A stretch of DNA of 17,865 nt from NCBI GenBank assembly GCA_031262625.1, contig JAISHJ010000104.1, positions 1 through 17,865 of the forward strand. The letters run 5' to 3'. The notes beneath the pieces are model-generated. The model was not told the origin of the DNA, did not search any database, and worked only from the letters and a program-made list of their open reading frames with translations. Position 1 is the first letter of the stretch, and the number at the start of each line of letters is the position of its first letter. A program made the position numbers and the translations under genes. This DNA is from Ruminococcus sp. GTDB lineage: Bacteria; Bacillota; Clostridia; Oscillospirales; Ruminococcaceae. Of the stretch, positions 1 through 7,876 are shown piece after piece.

Positions 1-6
1 GTAATT

Positions 7-639
7 ATGAGTTATATTGAATACAAAAACGTAACCAAAAAATTCGGGTCGAATGTCGTCTTAGAGAATGTCAATATCAACATCGAGCGCGGCGAAATCG
101 TCGGTTTTTCCGGGCGGAACGGTTCGGGAAAAACCCTTCTTTTCAAGATGCTTGCAGGACTTGTACGCCCCAGTTCAGGACTAATTACGGTTGACGGAAA
201 GGCTTTACGTTCTAAATTTTTGACTGATTGCGGTATGTTAATAGAGATGCCGGGGTTTATAGGACATTACAGCGGGTATAAGAACCTCGATATAATAAAT
301 TCAGTCGGAATAAAAATGGCAAATAAGCAACATATCCGCGATCTCATGATTAGCATGAACCTCGACCCTGAATCTAAAAAGCACGTATCGAAATACTCCC
401 TCGGGCAGAAGCAAAAACTGGGAATTATACAAGCTGTAATGAATAATCCGTCTGTTCTTATTCTGGACGAGCCGATAAACAGCCTTGACGACAGCAGTGC
501 CGAAGATGTTCTGAGTTTTTTGAAGCAGATGAATAAAGATGAAAAAACGACAATTCTCATTGCTTCCCATATTAAGGGAGATTTAGATGCCGTTTGCGGG
601 CGGGTTCTTAAGCTTTCGGAAAACACAGTTGTATCTTAA
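7..639 (+). CDS. ABC transporter ATP-binding protein, BcrA/LanF-like
   Basis: This is a 210-residue cytoplasmic ATPase that should power the two membrane proteins encoded just downstream. Visible motifs are Walker A GRNGSGKT (residues 36-43), a signature SLGQKQK (131-137), Walker B VLILDEP (150-156) and the switch histidine H188. The Q-loop position reads LIEMPGF, with Glu80 where most ABC ATPases have Gln. This 'E-loop' is known in the bacitracin/lantibiotic self-protection subfamily (BcrA, LanF). The length is shorter than typical BcrA proteins, which carry a C-terminal extension. The ATG at 7 follows only six bases of window, so the ribosome site is not visible and any upstream partner is unknown. 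The stop is 38 bases before the next gene. The substrate is inferred to be a peptide or lipid-active compound, but other ABC-2 cargo is possible. Confidence 0.93.
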   Translation: MSYIEYKNVTKKFGSNVVLENVNINIERGEIVGFSGRNGSGKTLLFKMLAGLVRPSSGLITVDGKALRSKFLTDCGMLIEMPGFIGHYSGYKNLDIINSVGIKMANKQHIRDLMISMNLDPESKKHVSKYSLGQKQKLGIIQAVMNNPSVLILDEPINSLDDSSAEDVLSFLKQMNKDEKTTILIASHIKGDLDAVCGRVLKLSENTVVS

Positions 640-677
640 AACCTTTGTCAGAAAGGCTTGCAGATAACAGGTAGATT

Positions 678-1412
678 ATGAATATTTCATCGGCAAAGCA
701 TAGTTTATTCTTTTTCGTGCGATTTATCGCTACTGACATCAAGCGTATTTTCACCGAAACAACCTTCCTCACATCTTTGGTTATCGGTTCGCTGACGCTT
801 ATTATACCTTTTGTATTATTTTTCTCCAATGGCAGTACAGACAGTTTTTCAGGCGGATTTGTCACCGCGCAAAGTGCGGTATTTCCTTTTGTAGCGCCGT
901 TTTTAGCTGCTTTACCATTTGCCGGAATGTATAAATATGAGTCAGAAACTAAGTATGAAGACCTGTTAAAACTACGGCGCGGCGGCCGCGATTACGGAAT
1001 TAACCGCTTTATTACAGTAGGCATGAGCGGCGGATTGGCACTGCTTTTACCGGAAATAATACTTCTAAAAATATCCTTTATTACCATTTATACCGACAGT
1101 ATTGAAGACTATAGACGAATAGTTACTGTGCTTCTTTTAGCGTTCCCATTCGGGTTCACCTACGCCGTTTTAGCACAGGCTGTGACCTATTTTACGCGCT
1201 CGAGAGCACTTGCGATAGTTACTCCCGAAGTGCTTTATATGCTTTTTACCTATTCATTTCCATATTTGAACCTCGAAGAATACTATCCGCCTCTTGCAAT
1301 TTCGCCTTTCATTTACTCAAGCCCAAATTTTGCTGATGTTTTCGTCTTTTTTGCCATAATTATACTACTTTCGTTGGCAGTTACTGTCATTCACAATTTC
1401 AAATCCCTTTAG
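678..1412 (+). CDS. ABC-2 type transporter permease, first subunit
   Basis: This is a 244-residue integral membrane protein with about six hydrophobic helices, near residues 30-50, 64-85, 113-139, 147-172, 176-196 and 219-238. A basic N-terminus (KR around 22-23) and the charged loop K-L-R-R-G-G-R (98-104) suggest cytoplasmic sides. It has no recognisable enzymatic motif. It is assigned as a permease because it sits between a BcrA-like ATPase and a second protein of the same size and topology, the layout of LanF-LanE-LanG and other ABC-2 exporters. A weak ribosome site AGG lies six bases before the ATG. The family assignment rests on topology and context, not on a conserved motif. Confidence 0.8.
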   Translation: MNISSAKHSLFFFVRFIATDIKRIFTETTFLTSLVIGSLTLIIPFVLFFSNGSTDSFSGGFVTAQSAVFPFVAPFLAALPFAGMYKYESETKYEDLLKLRRGGRDYGINRFITVGMSGGLALLLPEIILLKISFITIYTDSIEDYRRIVTVLLLAFPFGFTYAVLAQAVTYFTRSRALAIVTPEVLYMLFTYSFPYLNLEEYYPPLAISPFIYSSPNFADVFVFFAIIILLSLAVTVIHNFKSL

Positions 1413-1421
1413 GAAAACTCT

Positions 1422-2126
1422 ATGAACTTCAAATACCTTAAAATCAGCTTAACAGAAGATTTTCCCGCGCTTCGGTTAATCATAACTTCACTTGTAATCG
1501 CATTCGCTGTCACGGTTACTGTTTATAAGCATATAGACCTGTCAGACAGCGTTTCAGCTTCATTTTCCGCACCTGAAGCAATAATTTTAACGCTGACCGA
1601 CATGATAAACCGAGTTTTCATCTTTCTGCCGCTGTATATATTTGTAATTTCCGGCACAAAAAACGTCGGTTTGGGCAACACCGGAACAGTCCTGCAAAGA
1701 AGCCGACCGGGACTTGTTGCCCTCGAAATCATAAAGGTATTATTTTACACACTGATTTTTTTCGGAATTTTGTTGATAATAGTTTTGGCGACTTCAAACG
1801 CGGCTTTCCCGCAAGCGGAAGATTTTACGCGCACATTTTTCGGTGCGTCAAGCTCATTCGGCATTAGAAGTGATGTTTTGCAGGGAACGCCGCAGACAGC
1901 CGTTACAAATTTGTTCACATCTATGTTTCTGACGTACTTTACAATCGGTATTATTAATATGTTTCTCTCCCTCTTGTTAAAGGAAGAGGCGGCATTTGTG
2001 CTGACGGTGATAATCGGTATTCTAAGCGAAATTTTTATCACTGCTTACCGAATCCCTTTGTCACTCGCAGCCTGCGCCGTTTTTACCGCTTTATCATTCA
2101 TACTGATTAGCAGAAAAAATCTTTAG
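1422..2126 (+). CDS. ABC-2 type transporter permease, second subunit
   Basis: This 234-residue membrane protein has about six hydrophobic segments, near residues 17-35, 60-78, 100-124, 162-187, 189-208 and 211-229, and a short basic C-terminus (SRKNL). Only nine bases separate it from the previous stop. Its ribosome site AGGA begins inside that TAG stop codon, so translation is probably coupled. Size and topology match the upstream permease, as expected for two halves of one ABC-2 channel, although the two share little obvious sequence. A polar loop of about 37 residues (125-161) between helices 3 and 4 may face outside. No motif identifies the substrate. Confidence 0.8.
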   Translation: MNFKYLKISLTEDFPALRLIITSLVIAFAVTVTVYKHIDLSDSVSASFSAPEAIILTLTDMINRVFIFLPLYIFVISGTKNVGLGNTGTVLQRSRPGLVALEIIKVLFYTLIFFGILLIIVLATSNAAFPQAEDFTRTFFGASSSFGIRSDVLQGTPQTAVTNLFTSMFLTYFTIGIINMFLSLLLKEEAAFVLTVIIGILSEIFITAYRIPLSLAACAVFTALSFILISRKNL

Positions 2127-2148
2127 TTTGTCATTTTGAGTAATATAT

Positions 2149-3126
2149 ATGAAATTTTTTAAATTCACGGCAGTTGCCGCCGCAATTGCTGTCTCAGCTG
2201 TACTTTCAGCGCATTTCACCAGAGCTCACGTTACAGAAGTAAACGAGCGCGAAAAGTCTCTCGCTGAAATTATCATCGGCAACGAAGCTGCCGCCGCGCT
2301 TGAACGTGAAGCCGACAAAGTTCAGGACAGTATTCAAACTACCGTAACTGAAATTTCCGAAGAAACAGCGATTACAATTACTGAGGAAATTCCAGCAAAC
2401 ACAGAATTAATAGATATACCGATTATTTCTACCGAAAGTATAGAAAATTCGCTCCCGGAAATTGTTACCGATTACCAAATTGGAGGACTTATTGACACTA
2501 AAACCCCTCCTGAAAATTCCATATCCATCCTTTCATTAACACCCGAACAGCAAACTTTTTTGAACGATTACCTGATAGAGCATTACTTTTTAGACGGCTT
2601 TATTTTTGCGCAAAACGAAGAAAATCCTGATGTGAAGGCGCGTAAGTATGCGGCGGCGGAGATGGAATCGGCGGCAGTGCAGACCGTCAGCATGATAATG
2701 CAGACAATTGATATTTCAAATCCGATGAATATATTAAATGCGGATTTTGCTTCGCTCATAAAGAAAGTCACCGACGTGAGAGCGGGATTTGTCGCAAACT
2801 ACGGCTCAAAAACGATTGAAGATGAGCAGCTTGCTAAACTTTATGACGGTTCGCTTGCATATTTTGACAAACTTTTATCATCACTCGAAAAAATCAATAC
2901 TGCTTCAAACGACTATAAAAACTCCTCAAACTCTTTCCTCGCCGCATCTCTCGCGGCAAAATCCATCACGGAAACAATAATACCCGAAGCGATGAACATT
3001 TTAGAAGGCTCATTCGACCTTGTCGAAGCTTCTCAGCCGATTTACCTTGAAAACACTGTCGGACACAGCATTTTAACCCGAGACGAAGTTAAGGCAATAT
3101 TGACAAACCCTGCGTATATTATGTGA
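2149..3126 (+). CDS. Exported protein of unknown function, linked to ABC-2 transporter
   Basis: I do not recognise this 325-residue protein. It begins with a lysine-containing N-terminus and a hydrophobic Ala/Val stretch (residues 7-21). A possible signal-peptidase site T-R-A lies near residue 26. There is no lipobox, so it is secreted or held by an uncleaved N-terminal anchor. Residues 55-110 are rich in Thr, Ile and Glu and look like an extended acidic linker. Residues 125-300 look mostly helical. The ribosome site is weak (GAG eight bases upstream). It starts 22 bases after the second permease, so it is likely the last gene of that operon. By analogy with immunity loci that add an exported accessory protein to the ABC transporter, it may help bind the substrate outside the membrane. 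That role is only inferred. Confidence 0.75.
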   Translation: MKFFKFTAVAAAIAVSAVLSAHFTRAHVTEVNEREKSLAEIIIGNEAAAALEREADKVQDSIQTTVTEISEETAITITEEIPANTELIDIPIISTESIENSLPEIVTDYQIGGLIDTKTPPENSISILSLTPEQQTFLNDYLIEHYFLDGFIFAQNEENPDVKARKYAAAEMESAAVQTVSMIMQTIDISNPMNILNADFASLIKKVTDVRAGFVANYGSKTIEDEQLAKLYDGSLAYFDKLLSSLEKINTASNDYKNSSNSFLAASLAAKSITETIIPEAMNILEGSFDLVEASQPIYLENTVGHSILTRDEVKAILTNPAYIM

Positions 3127-3130
3127 ATAT

Positions 3131-3162
3131 TATACAGTTTTAAGTTTATTACTCTCTGTATA
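3131..3162. repeat. Inverted repeat upstream of ABC exporter promoter
   Basis: TATACAG at 3131-3137 is mirrored by CTGTATA at 3156-3162 with an 18-base spacer. It lies just after the stop of the exported protein and before the -10 box of the next operon. It is too AT-rich and widely spaced to be a convincing terminator. It may be an operator with two half-sites, or chance. Confidence 0.3.
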
Positions 3163-3169
3163 GTAATGA

Positions 3170-3198
3170 TACAATTGTGACATTTTTTACGATATAAT
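3170..3198 (+). promoter_or_regulatory. Probable promoter of the ABC exporter/methyltransferase operon
   Basis: A perfect TATAAT -10 box lies at 3193-3198. No good -35 hexamer sits 17 bases upstream. That position is instead covered by an 8-bp palindrome ACAATTGT (3171-3178) inside TACAATTGTG, which is one base from the TACAnnTGTA operator consensus of BlaI/CopY-type repressors. Transcription would start near 3205, leaving a leader of about 20 bases with a GGAG ribosome site at 3212-3215. Confidence 0.45.
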
Positions 3199-3225
3199 AC
3201 TAATAGTAGATGGAGTTGACCGAAT

Positions 3226-4935
3226 ATTTTCAGGCTTGCGAAAGAATTTTGTGGAAAATACAAGATATATTTCATTATAGGACCTTTAGCTAAGCTTTTT
3301 GAAGCTGTTTTAGAACTTTGTGCGCCGCTTATTATGGCTGCTATTATCGACAACGGCGTTCGGCTCGGAGTTTCCTATGTCGTTAAAAACGCAGTACTTA
3401 TGGTTCTTATTGGAATTGTAGGGCTTGCTTCTGCGCTCGTTTGCCAGTATATGGGTTCAAAAGCATCGCAGGAAATCGGTACAGATTTACGTAATGTCAT
3501 ATTTGCTAAAATAAATACATATAGTAGCGAAACACTGGACAAATTCGGTACATCTACTCTTATTACACGCTTGAATAACGACGTAATCCAAGTTCAAACG
3601 GCGGTTGCGATGGCAATTCGCCTTGCCGTAAGAGCGCCTTTTCTCATAATCGGCGCAGCAGTAATGTCACTTTTTATAGACCTTCGCCTAAGCGCAGTTT
3701 TCATAATCTTAATACCTTCCATCGCCCTGTCGCTCTATCTTGTAACGATTAAGACCGTACCGCTTTACAGACTGATTCAGGGAAAACTTGACAGAATTAC
3801 TGCTTCTTTTACTGAACATATCGCCGGAATTCGCGTAATTCGCGCCTTTAACACCGAGGAGCGCGAAGCAGAAGAATTTTCGTCGCGAAACGCCGACTAC
3901 AGGAATAATATTACAAAAACAAGCCGCATTTCAGCGTTACTTAACCCTGTAACGTTCCTCTTTACAAATCTTGCAGTTGCTTTCATTTTGTACGCCGGAA
4001 GCCGTCAAATCGCGGCGGGGACACTAACCACCGGTGAACTTATAGCTTTCATCGGTTACCTCACGCAAATTTCGCTGACGATGGGAGTTTTGGCAAATCT
4101 TATCGTAATTTTCACAAAAGCTTCCGCAAGTTCATCCCGTATTATGGAAGTTTTGGATGTAAACACTTCTGTACCAAACGGAATTATTGACTTTACGAGT
4201 AAGAATATTACTAGTAGTATACTTGAATTTAAAAATGTAAATTTTAGGTACAGCGGTGCTGAAACCGATACGCTTTCCGCGATTAGCTTTAGTGCTTTCG
4301 AGCGTGAAACTATCGCAATAGTAGGCTCAACCGGCTCCGGAAAGTCTACCCTCGTTAACCTGATTCCGCGTTTTTACGAGTTTTCCTCCGGTAACATTAC
4401 ACTTTCAGGAAAATCTATACGCGATTATGGTTTGCGAGAACTGCGCGAAAAGGTTCGTGTTGTTCCTCAAAAATCGGTACTTTTTACCGGAAATGTTTTA
4501 GAAAACCTTCGTTTCGGAAGCCGCTTTGCCGATGCGAAAACTGCCGCGAAAGCACTTGAAATCGCCTGTCTGCCTAAAGATAGAATTAATGTAGACACTC
4601 CCGTCAGTTCCGGAGGAAAGAATTTTTCCGGTGGCGAACGCCAGCGGCTTGCTATAGCGAGAGCGATTATTCACGGTGAAACTGCTCCCGAAATAGTCAT
4701 TTTCGACGACAGTTTTTCTGCTCTCGACCGCAGTACTGAAAAGACTTTGCGCTCAAATTTACGAGAGTATCTGCCGAATTCAATGTTTATAATTATTACA
4801 GAACGTATAACTTCTATACAGGATGCAGACAAAATTCTTCTTCTTGAGGACGGTAAAATTGTAGGAATCGGCACTCATGATGAACTTTTAGCAGAAAACG
4901 AATTTTACAGGAGCATTTATGAATCGCAAAAATAG
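3226..4935 (+). CDS. ABC exporter half-transporter, degenerate ATP-site subunit
   Basis: This is a fused membrane plus ATPase half-exporter of 569 residues if it starts at the ATT at 3226. The first ATG (3334) would delete most of helix 1, while the frame upstream reads a typical exporter N-terminus (FRLAKEFCGKYKIYF, then GPLAKLFEAVLEL). GGAG lies ten bases before the ATT. A one-base insertion in the T-run at 3227-3230 downstream of the ATG at 3210 is the alternative. Six helices are followed by Walker A GSTGSGKST (367-375), Q415, signature FSGGERQR (467-474) and Walker B IVIFDD (490-495). Asp495 replaces the catalytic Glu, and Glu526 sits where the switch His belongs. This is the non-hydrolytic partner pattern seen in TM287/BmrC-type heterodimers. 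The gene overlaps the next one by 17 bases. Substrate unknown, multidrug or peptide likely. Confidence 0.9.
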   Translation: MFRLAKEFCGKYKIYFIIGPLAKLFEAVLELCAPLIMAAIIDNGVRLGVSYVVKNAVLMVLIGIVGLASALVCQYMGSKASQEIGTDLRNVIFAKINTYSSETLDKFGTSTLITRLNNDVIQVQTAVAMAIRLAVRAPFLIIGAAVMSLFIDLRLSAVFIILIPSIALSLYLVTIKTVPLYRLIQGKLDRITASFTEHIAGIRVIRAFNTEEREAEEFSSRNADYRNNITKTSRISALLNPVTFLFTNLAVAFILYAGSRQIAAGTLTTGELIAFIGYLTQISLTMGVLANLIVIFTKASASSSRIMEVLDVNTSVPNGIIDFTSKNITSSILEFKNVNFRYSGAETDTLSAISFSAFERETIAIVGSTGSGKSTLVNLIPRFYEFSSGNITLSGKSIRDYGLRELREKVRVVPQKSVLFTGNVLENLRFGSRFADAKTAAKALEIACLPKDRINVDTPVSSGGKNFSGGERQRLAIARAIIHGETAPEIVIFDDSFSALDRSTEKTLRSNLREYLPNSMFIIITERITSIQDADKILLLEDGKIVGIGTHDELLAENEFYRSIYESQK

Positions 4936-6757
4936 TCATAACCGCATAGCAAATATGTCAATTATCGGTAGGATTTGGCTCGAAATCCGAAAGAGTAAAC
5001 ATCTATTTTTCGTAGCAATAGTTACCGCTCTTTTCAATGTCGCTGTGACGATTGCGATACCGGTCATGATTGGTTCTGCTATTGATGATGTTACAGATAG
5101 TATAACAAATACTGCTTCCGGCAACACCGTTAACTATATTATAATGATTGTAATTTTTGTGGTTTTGGCAGCGGTTGCATCCTATATTTTGCAGATTATT
5201 GCCTACAAAATAGCGTACACGGTTTCCTTTAACCTTCGGAACGAACTTGAACAGAAGCTTCACCGCCTTCCGCTGTCTTATATCGACAGAACTGCGCGCG
5301 GAGAACTCATAAACGCTGTTTCAGTGGATTCTGAGATACTTTCAGACAGGCTTGTTCAGGCGATTGTGCAGTTTCTTGCAGGTATACTAACTGTAATAGG
5401 TACAATAATTATTATGATATGTATAAATATCCGACTCGCTTTAGTAGTCATTCTAATCACGCCTTTGTCACTTTTAACTGCTAAACTTATTACAGGTCGT
5501 TCAAAACGCGAATTTGCCGCCCAATCCGCTCTCAGAGGTGCTTTGTCGGCTCATTCCGTTGAATGGATCGGCAATCGAAAAATTGTTTCTGCCTTCAATA
5601 TGGAGGATATATCCATAGAAAAATTCGGAGCAGTTAACGCAAAACTGCGGAAGATCAGTTTCACGGCGGAACTTTTCGCGGCTCTCGTCAATCCTACAAC
5701 ACGTTTCGTTAATGGACTGGTCTATACATTTACAGGATTTTTCGGCTTCATGATGATTTTGGGAGTAATTCCGGGGGGTGCGCCTTCTGTAGAGAGTTTG
5801 GGAACAGAAGCAGCGGGGATAGCAAGCACAGCTGTAAGTTTCGGCAGTACCGTAACTGTCGGCGTTTTAGCGGCATTCTTAACCTACGCAAACCAATACA
5901 CCAAACCGTTCAACGAAATCTCTGCAACCTATGCTGAATTGCAAAGCGCACTTGCATCTGCAAAGCGGATTTTCACCATTCTTGACGAGGTTGAAGAAGA
6001 CAATACAGAGAGTAATATTCTTCCTATCAGAGAGCATAACCTCAAAGTTGAAAACGTAAATTTTGCATATAATGACAAAAAATATGTGCTAAAAAACATA
6101 GACTTTAAAGTTACTTCCGGACAGAATATCGCAGTCGTCGGTCCTACCGGATGCGGGAAAACTACTTTAATAAATCTTCTTGAACGCTTCTACGAACCGC
6201 GCTCGGGCGAGATTTACGCTGACGATTTGAAGTTTTCGGGAATTACTAAACGTTCACTCCGCGAAAATTTGAGCATGGTTTTACAGGACAGCTTCATCTT
6301 CACCGATACTGTTCTTGAAAATATTCGCTACGGAAGCAGTAAGGCTCCCGATGAACTTATATTAAGCGCCGCGAAGATGGTCGGTGCGGATAGTTTTATC
6401 CGCCGGCTTCCCGATGGCTACAACACGCTTATTTCCGACAGCGACGAACTTTCTGCGGGACAAAAACAGCTTATCTGCCTTGCGCGGGTAATGGTTTTTA
6501 ATATGCTCAAACCCTCTGCTATACTCATTTTAGACGAAGCAACTTCAAACATAGACACCGTTACCGAGAAAAAAATCAGCAAAGCTGTCAAGCTTATGAC
6601 GAAAAATCGCACCTCAATTATAATCGCTCACAGACTTTCAACCATAAAAGATGCTGACGTGATTATAGTAATCGACGGCGGTAAAATCGTACAGACCGGC
6701 ACACATGACGAGCTTATTAATACAGACGGTATATATTCACAGATGTATTGTAGTTAG
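4919..6757 (+). CDS. ABC exporter half-transporter, catalytic ATP-site subunit
   Basis: This is a 612-residue membrane-ATPase half-exporter. Helices span roughly residues 28-350, with an unusual insert of about 30 Gly/Ala/Ser-rich residues (283-312) in the helix 5-6 region. The ATPase part has Walker A GPTGCGKTT (408-416), Gln456, signature LSAGQ (511-515), Walker B ILILDE with Glu540, and switch His571. Its signature has Ala for the first Gly. The degenerate signature and intact Walker B/His complement the previous protein, which has the opposite set. The pair therefore forms one working and one degenerate ATP site. The ATG at 4919 follows AGGAG by five bases, inside the end of the previous gene, so translation is coupled. 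Similar insert-bearing subunits occur in TM288/YheH-type exporters. The cargo is not indicated. Confidence 0.95.
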   Translation: MNRKNSHNRIANMSIIGRIWLEIRKSKHLFFVAIVTALFNVAVTIAIPVMIGSAIDDVTDSITNTASGNTVNYIIMIVIFVVLAAVASYILQIIAYKIAYTVSFNLRNELEQKLHRLPLSYIDRTARGELINAVSVDSEILSDRLVQAIVQFLAGILTVIGTIIIMICINIRLALVVILITPLSLLTAKLITGRSKREFAAQSALRGALSAHSVEWIGNRKIVSAFNMEDISIEKFGAVNAKLRKISFTAELFAALVNPTTRFVNGLVYTFTGFFGFMMILGVIPGGAPSVESLGTEAAGIASTAVSFGSTVTVGVLAAFLTYANQYTKPFNEISATYAELQSALASAKRIFTILDEVEEDNTESNILPIREHNLKVENVNFAYNDKKYVLKNIDFKVTSGQNIAVVGPTGCGKTTLINLLERFYEPRSGEIYADDLKFSGITKRSLRENLSMVLQDSFIFTDTVLENIRYGSSKAPDELILSAAKMVGADSFIRRLPDGYNTLISDSDELSAGQKQLICLARVMVFNMLKPSAILILDEATSNIDTVTEKKISKAVKLMTKNRTSIIIAHRLSTIKDADVIIVIDGGKIVQTGTHDELINTDGIYSQMYCS

Positions 6758-6768
6758 GAATTTTTCTT

Positions 6769-7716
6769 ATGACCATTCATTCCCCGAGAAACAGGACTTT
6801 GTCGCTTACCGATGCTGAAGAGAAATACTATTTCGGACTATGCAAGACTGCTTCTGATGAAGTTATAACCGATAGTATAATTTGCGGCGACTCATTCGAG
6901 ATAATCGGTAAAATTCCCGAACATTCAATCAGTCTTATAATTTCCGACCCTCCCTATAATTTGTCAAAAGTATACGCAGGAAAGAATTTCCGCAAGATGA
7001 ACGACAGCGACTACAAAGATTTTACGGAAGAGCTTATAAAAGCTTCAAAACGTATCCTGAAAAAGAACGGTTCGATATATATATGCTGCGACTGGCGTGA
7101 TTCTTCTATATTTTCAGAGGTTCTCTCAAGGCATTTTTACATAAAAAATCGCATTACTTGGCAGCGCGATAAGGGGCGCGGCAACGCTTCTAACTGGAAA
7201 AATTGTATGGAAGATATTTGGTATGCGGTAGCCGATCCGAAAAATTACACCTTTAACCTTGATGCGGTGAAACAACGGCGAAGCGTTCTTGCCCCATACA
7301 AGACGGACGGTCAGCCTAAAGACTGGGTGGAGACGGCGGACGGGCGTTTCCGCGACACCTGCCCCTCAAATTTTTGGGACGATATTTCGATCCCGTATTG
7401 GTCGATGCCCGAAAATACTGAGCATCCTACACAAAAGCCCGAAAAGCTTGCGGCGAAACTCATCTTGGCAAGTTCAAATCCCGAAGACTTAGTACTTGAT
7501 CCGTTTTTGGGTTCCGGCACGACTGCTGTTGCCGCAAAAAAGCTTAAAAGGCACTTTATCGGCATAGAATCAGAGCCGCGATACTGCGCTTTGGCGGCAA
7601 AACGCTTGGAAGCGGCGGAATCCGACAAGACTATTCAAGGCTATTCCGACGGAGTTTTTTGGGAGCGAAACACCTCATTTTTACAGCAAAAATATAAAAA
7701 ATCTTCCGACAAATAA
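6769..7716 (+). CDS. Site-specific DNA methyltransferase, beta class, probably N6-adenine
   Basis: A 315-residue S-adenosylmethionine-dependent DNA methyltransferase. The catalytic motif IV DPPYN (60-64) comes before the cofactor motif DPFLGSGTT (244-252), the order of the beta class. HPTQKP (219-224) is motif X, just before motif I. The Asp in DPPY favours N6-adenine over N4-cytosine, where SPPY is usual. The central stretch 130-215 (WQRDKGRGNAS to IPYWSMPE) should hold target recognition. It starts 11 bases after the exporter stop. Its ribosome site AGGAA overlaps that TAG, so it is probably cotranscribed. No restriction endonuclease is seen on either side. It may be an orphan regulatory methylase or a remnant of a restriction system. 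The recognition sequence cannot be read from the protein. Confidence 0.93.
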   Translation: MTIHSPRNRTLSLTDAEEKYYFGLCKTASDEVITDSIICGDSFEIIGKIPEHSISLIISDPPYNLSKVYAGKNFRKMNDSDYKDFTEELIKASKRILKKNGSIYICCDWRDSSIFSEVLSRHFYIKNRITWQRDKGRGNASNWKNCMEDIWYAVADPKNYTFNLDAVKQRRSVLAPYKTDGQPKDWVETADGRFRDTCPSNFWDDISIPYWSMPENTEHPTQKPEKLAAKLILASSNPEDLVLDPFLGSGTTAVAAKKLKRHFIGIESEPRYCALAAKRLEAAESDKTIQGYSDGVFWERNTSFLQQKYKKSSDK

Positions 7717-7876
7717 TATTAACATTTTTTCTATAAAAATTTCATGTTGTTTTCAAATCATTTTATTTTTATATAATTTTATTTTACAGTTTGATAATAA
7801 ACTAAATGTGCTTATTTCGTGTTTTTATGATAAAATTATATAAAGAGAAATTCTCGTATTTGGAAAAGGTTTATTT
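7717..7876 (+). other. AT-rich intergenic region before the FIST-EAL gene
   Basis: These 160 bases are very AT-rich. A TATAAT occurs at 7772-7777 and TATAAA at 7839-7844, but neither has a good -35 partner, so no promoter is assigned with certainty. No GC-rich hairpin ends the methyltransferase transcript. AAAGG at 7865-7869 is the ribosome site of the next gene. Confidence 0.4.

Noticed and set aside
3334..4935. Start of the first half-exporter at the ATG at 3334
   Set aside because: It would remove most of the first transmembrane helix. The frame upstream encodes a typical exporter N-terminus back to 3226.
6769..7716. N4-cytosine methyltransferase
   Set aside because: The catalytic motif is DPPY rather than SPPY, which favours N6-adenine, though this is not absolute.
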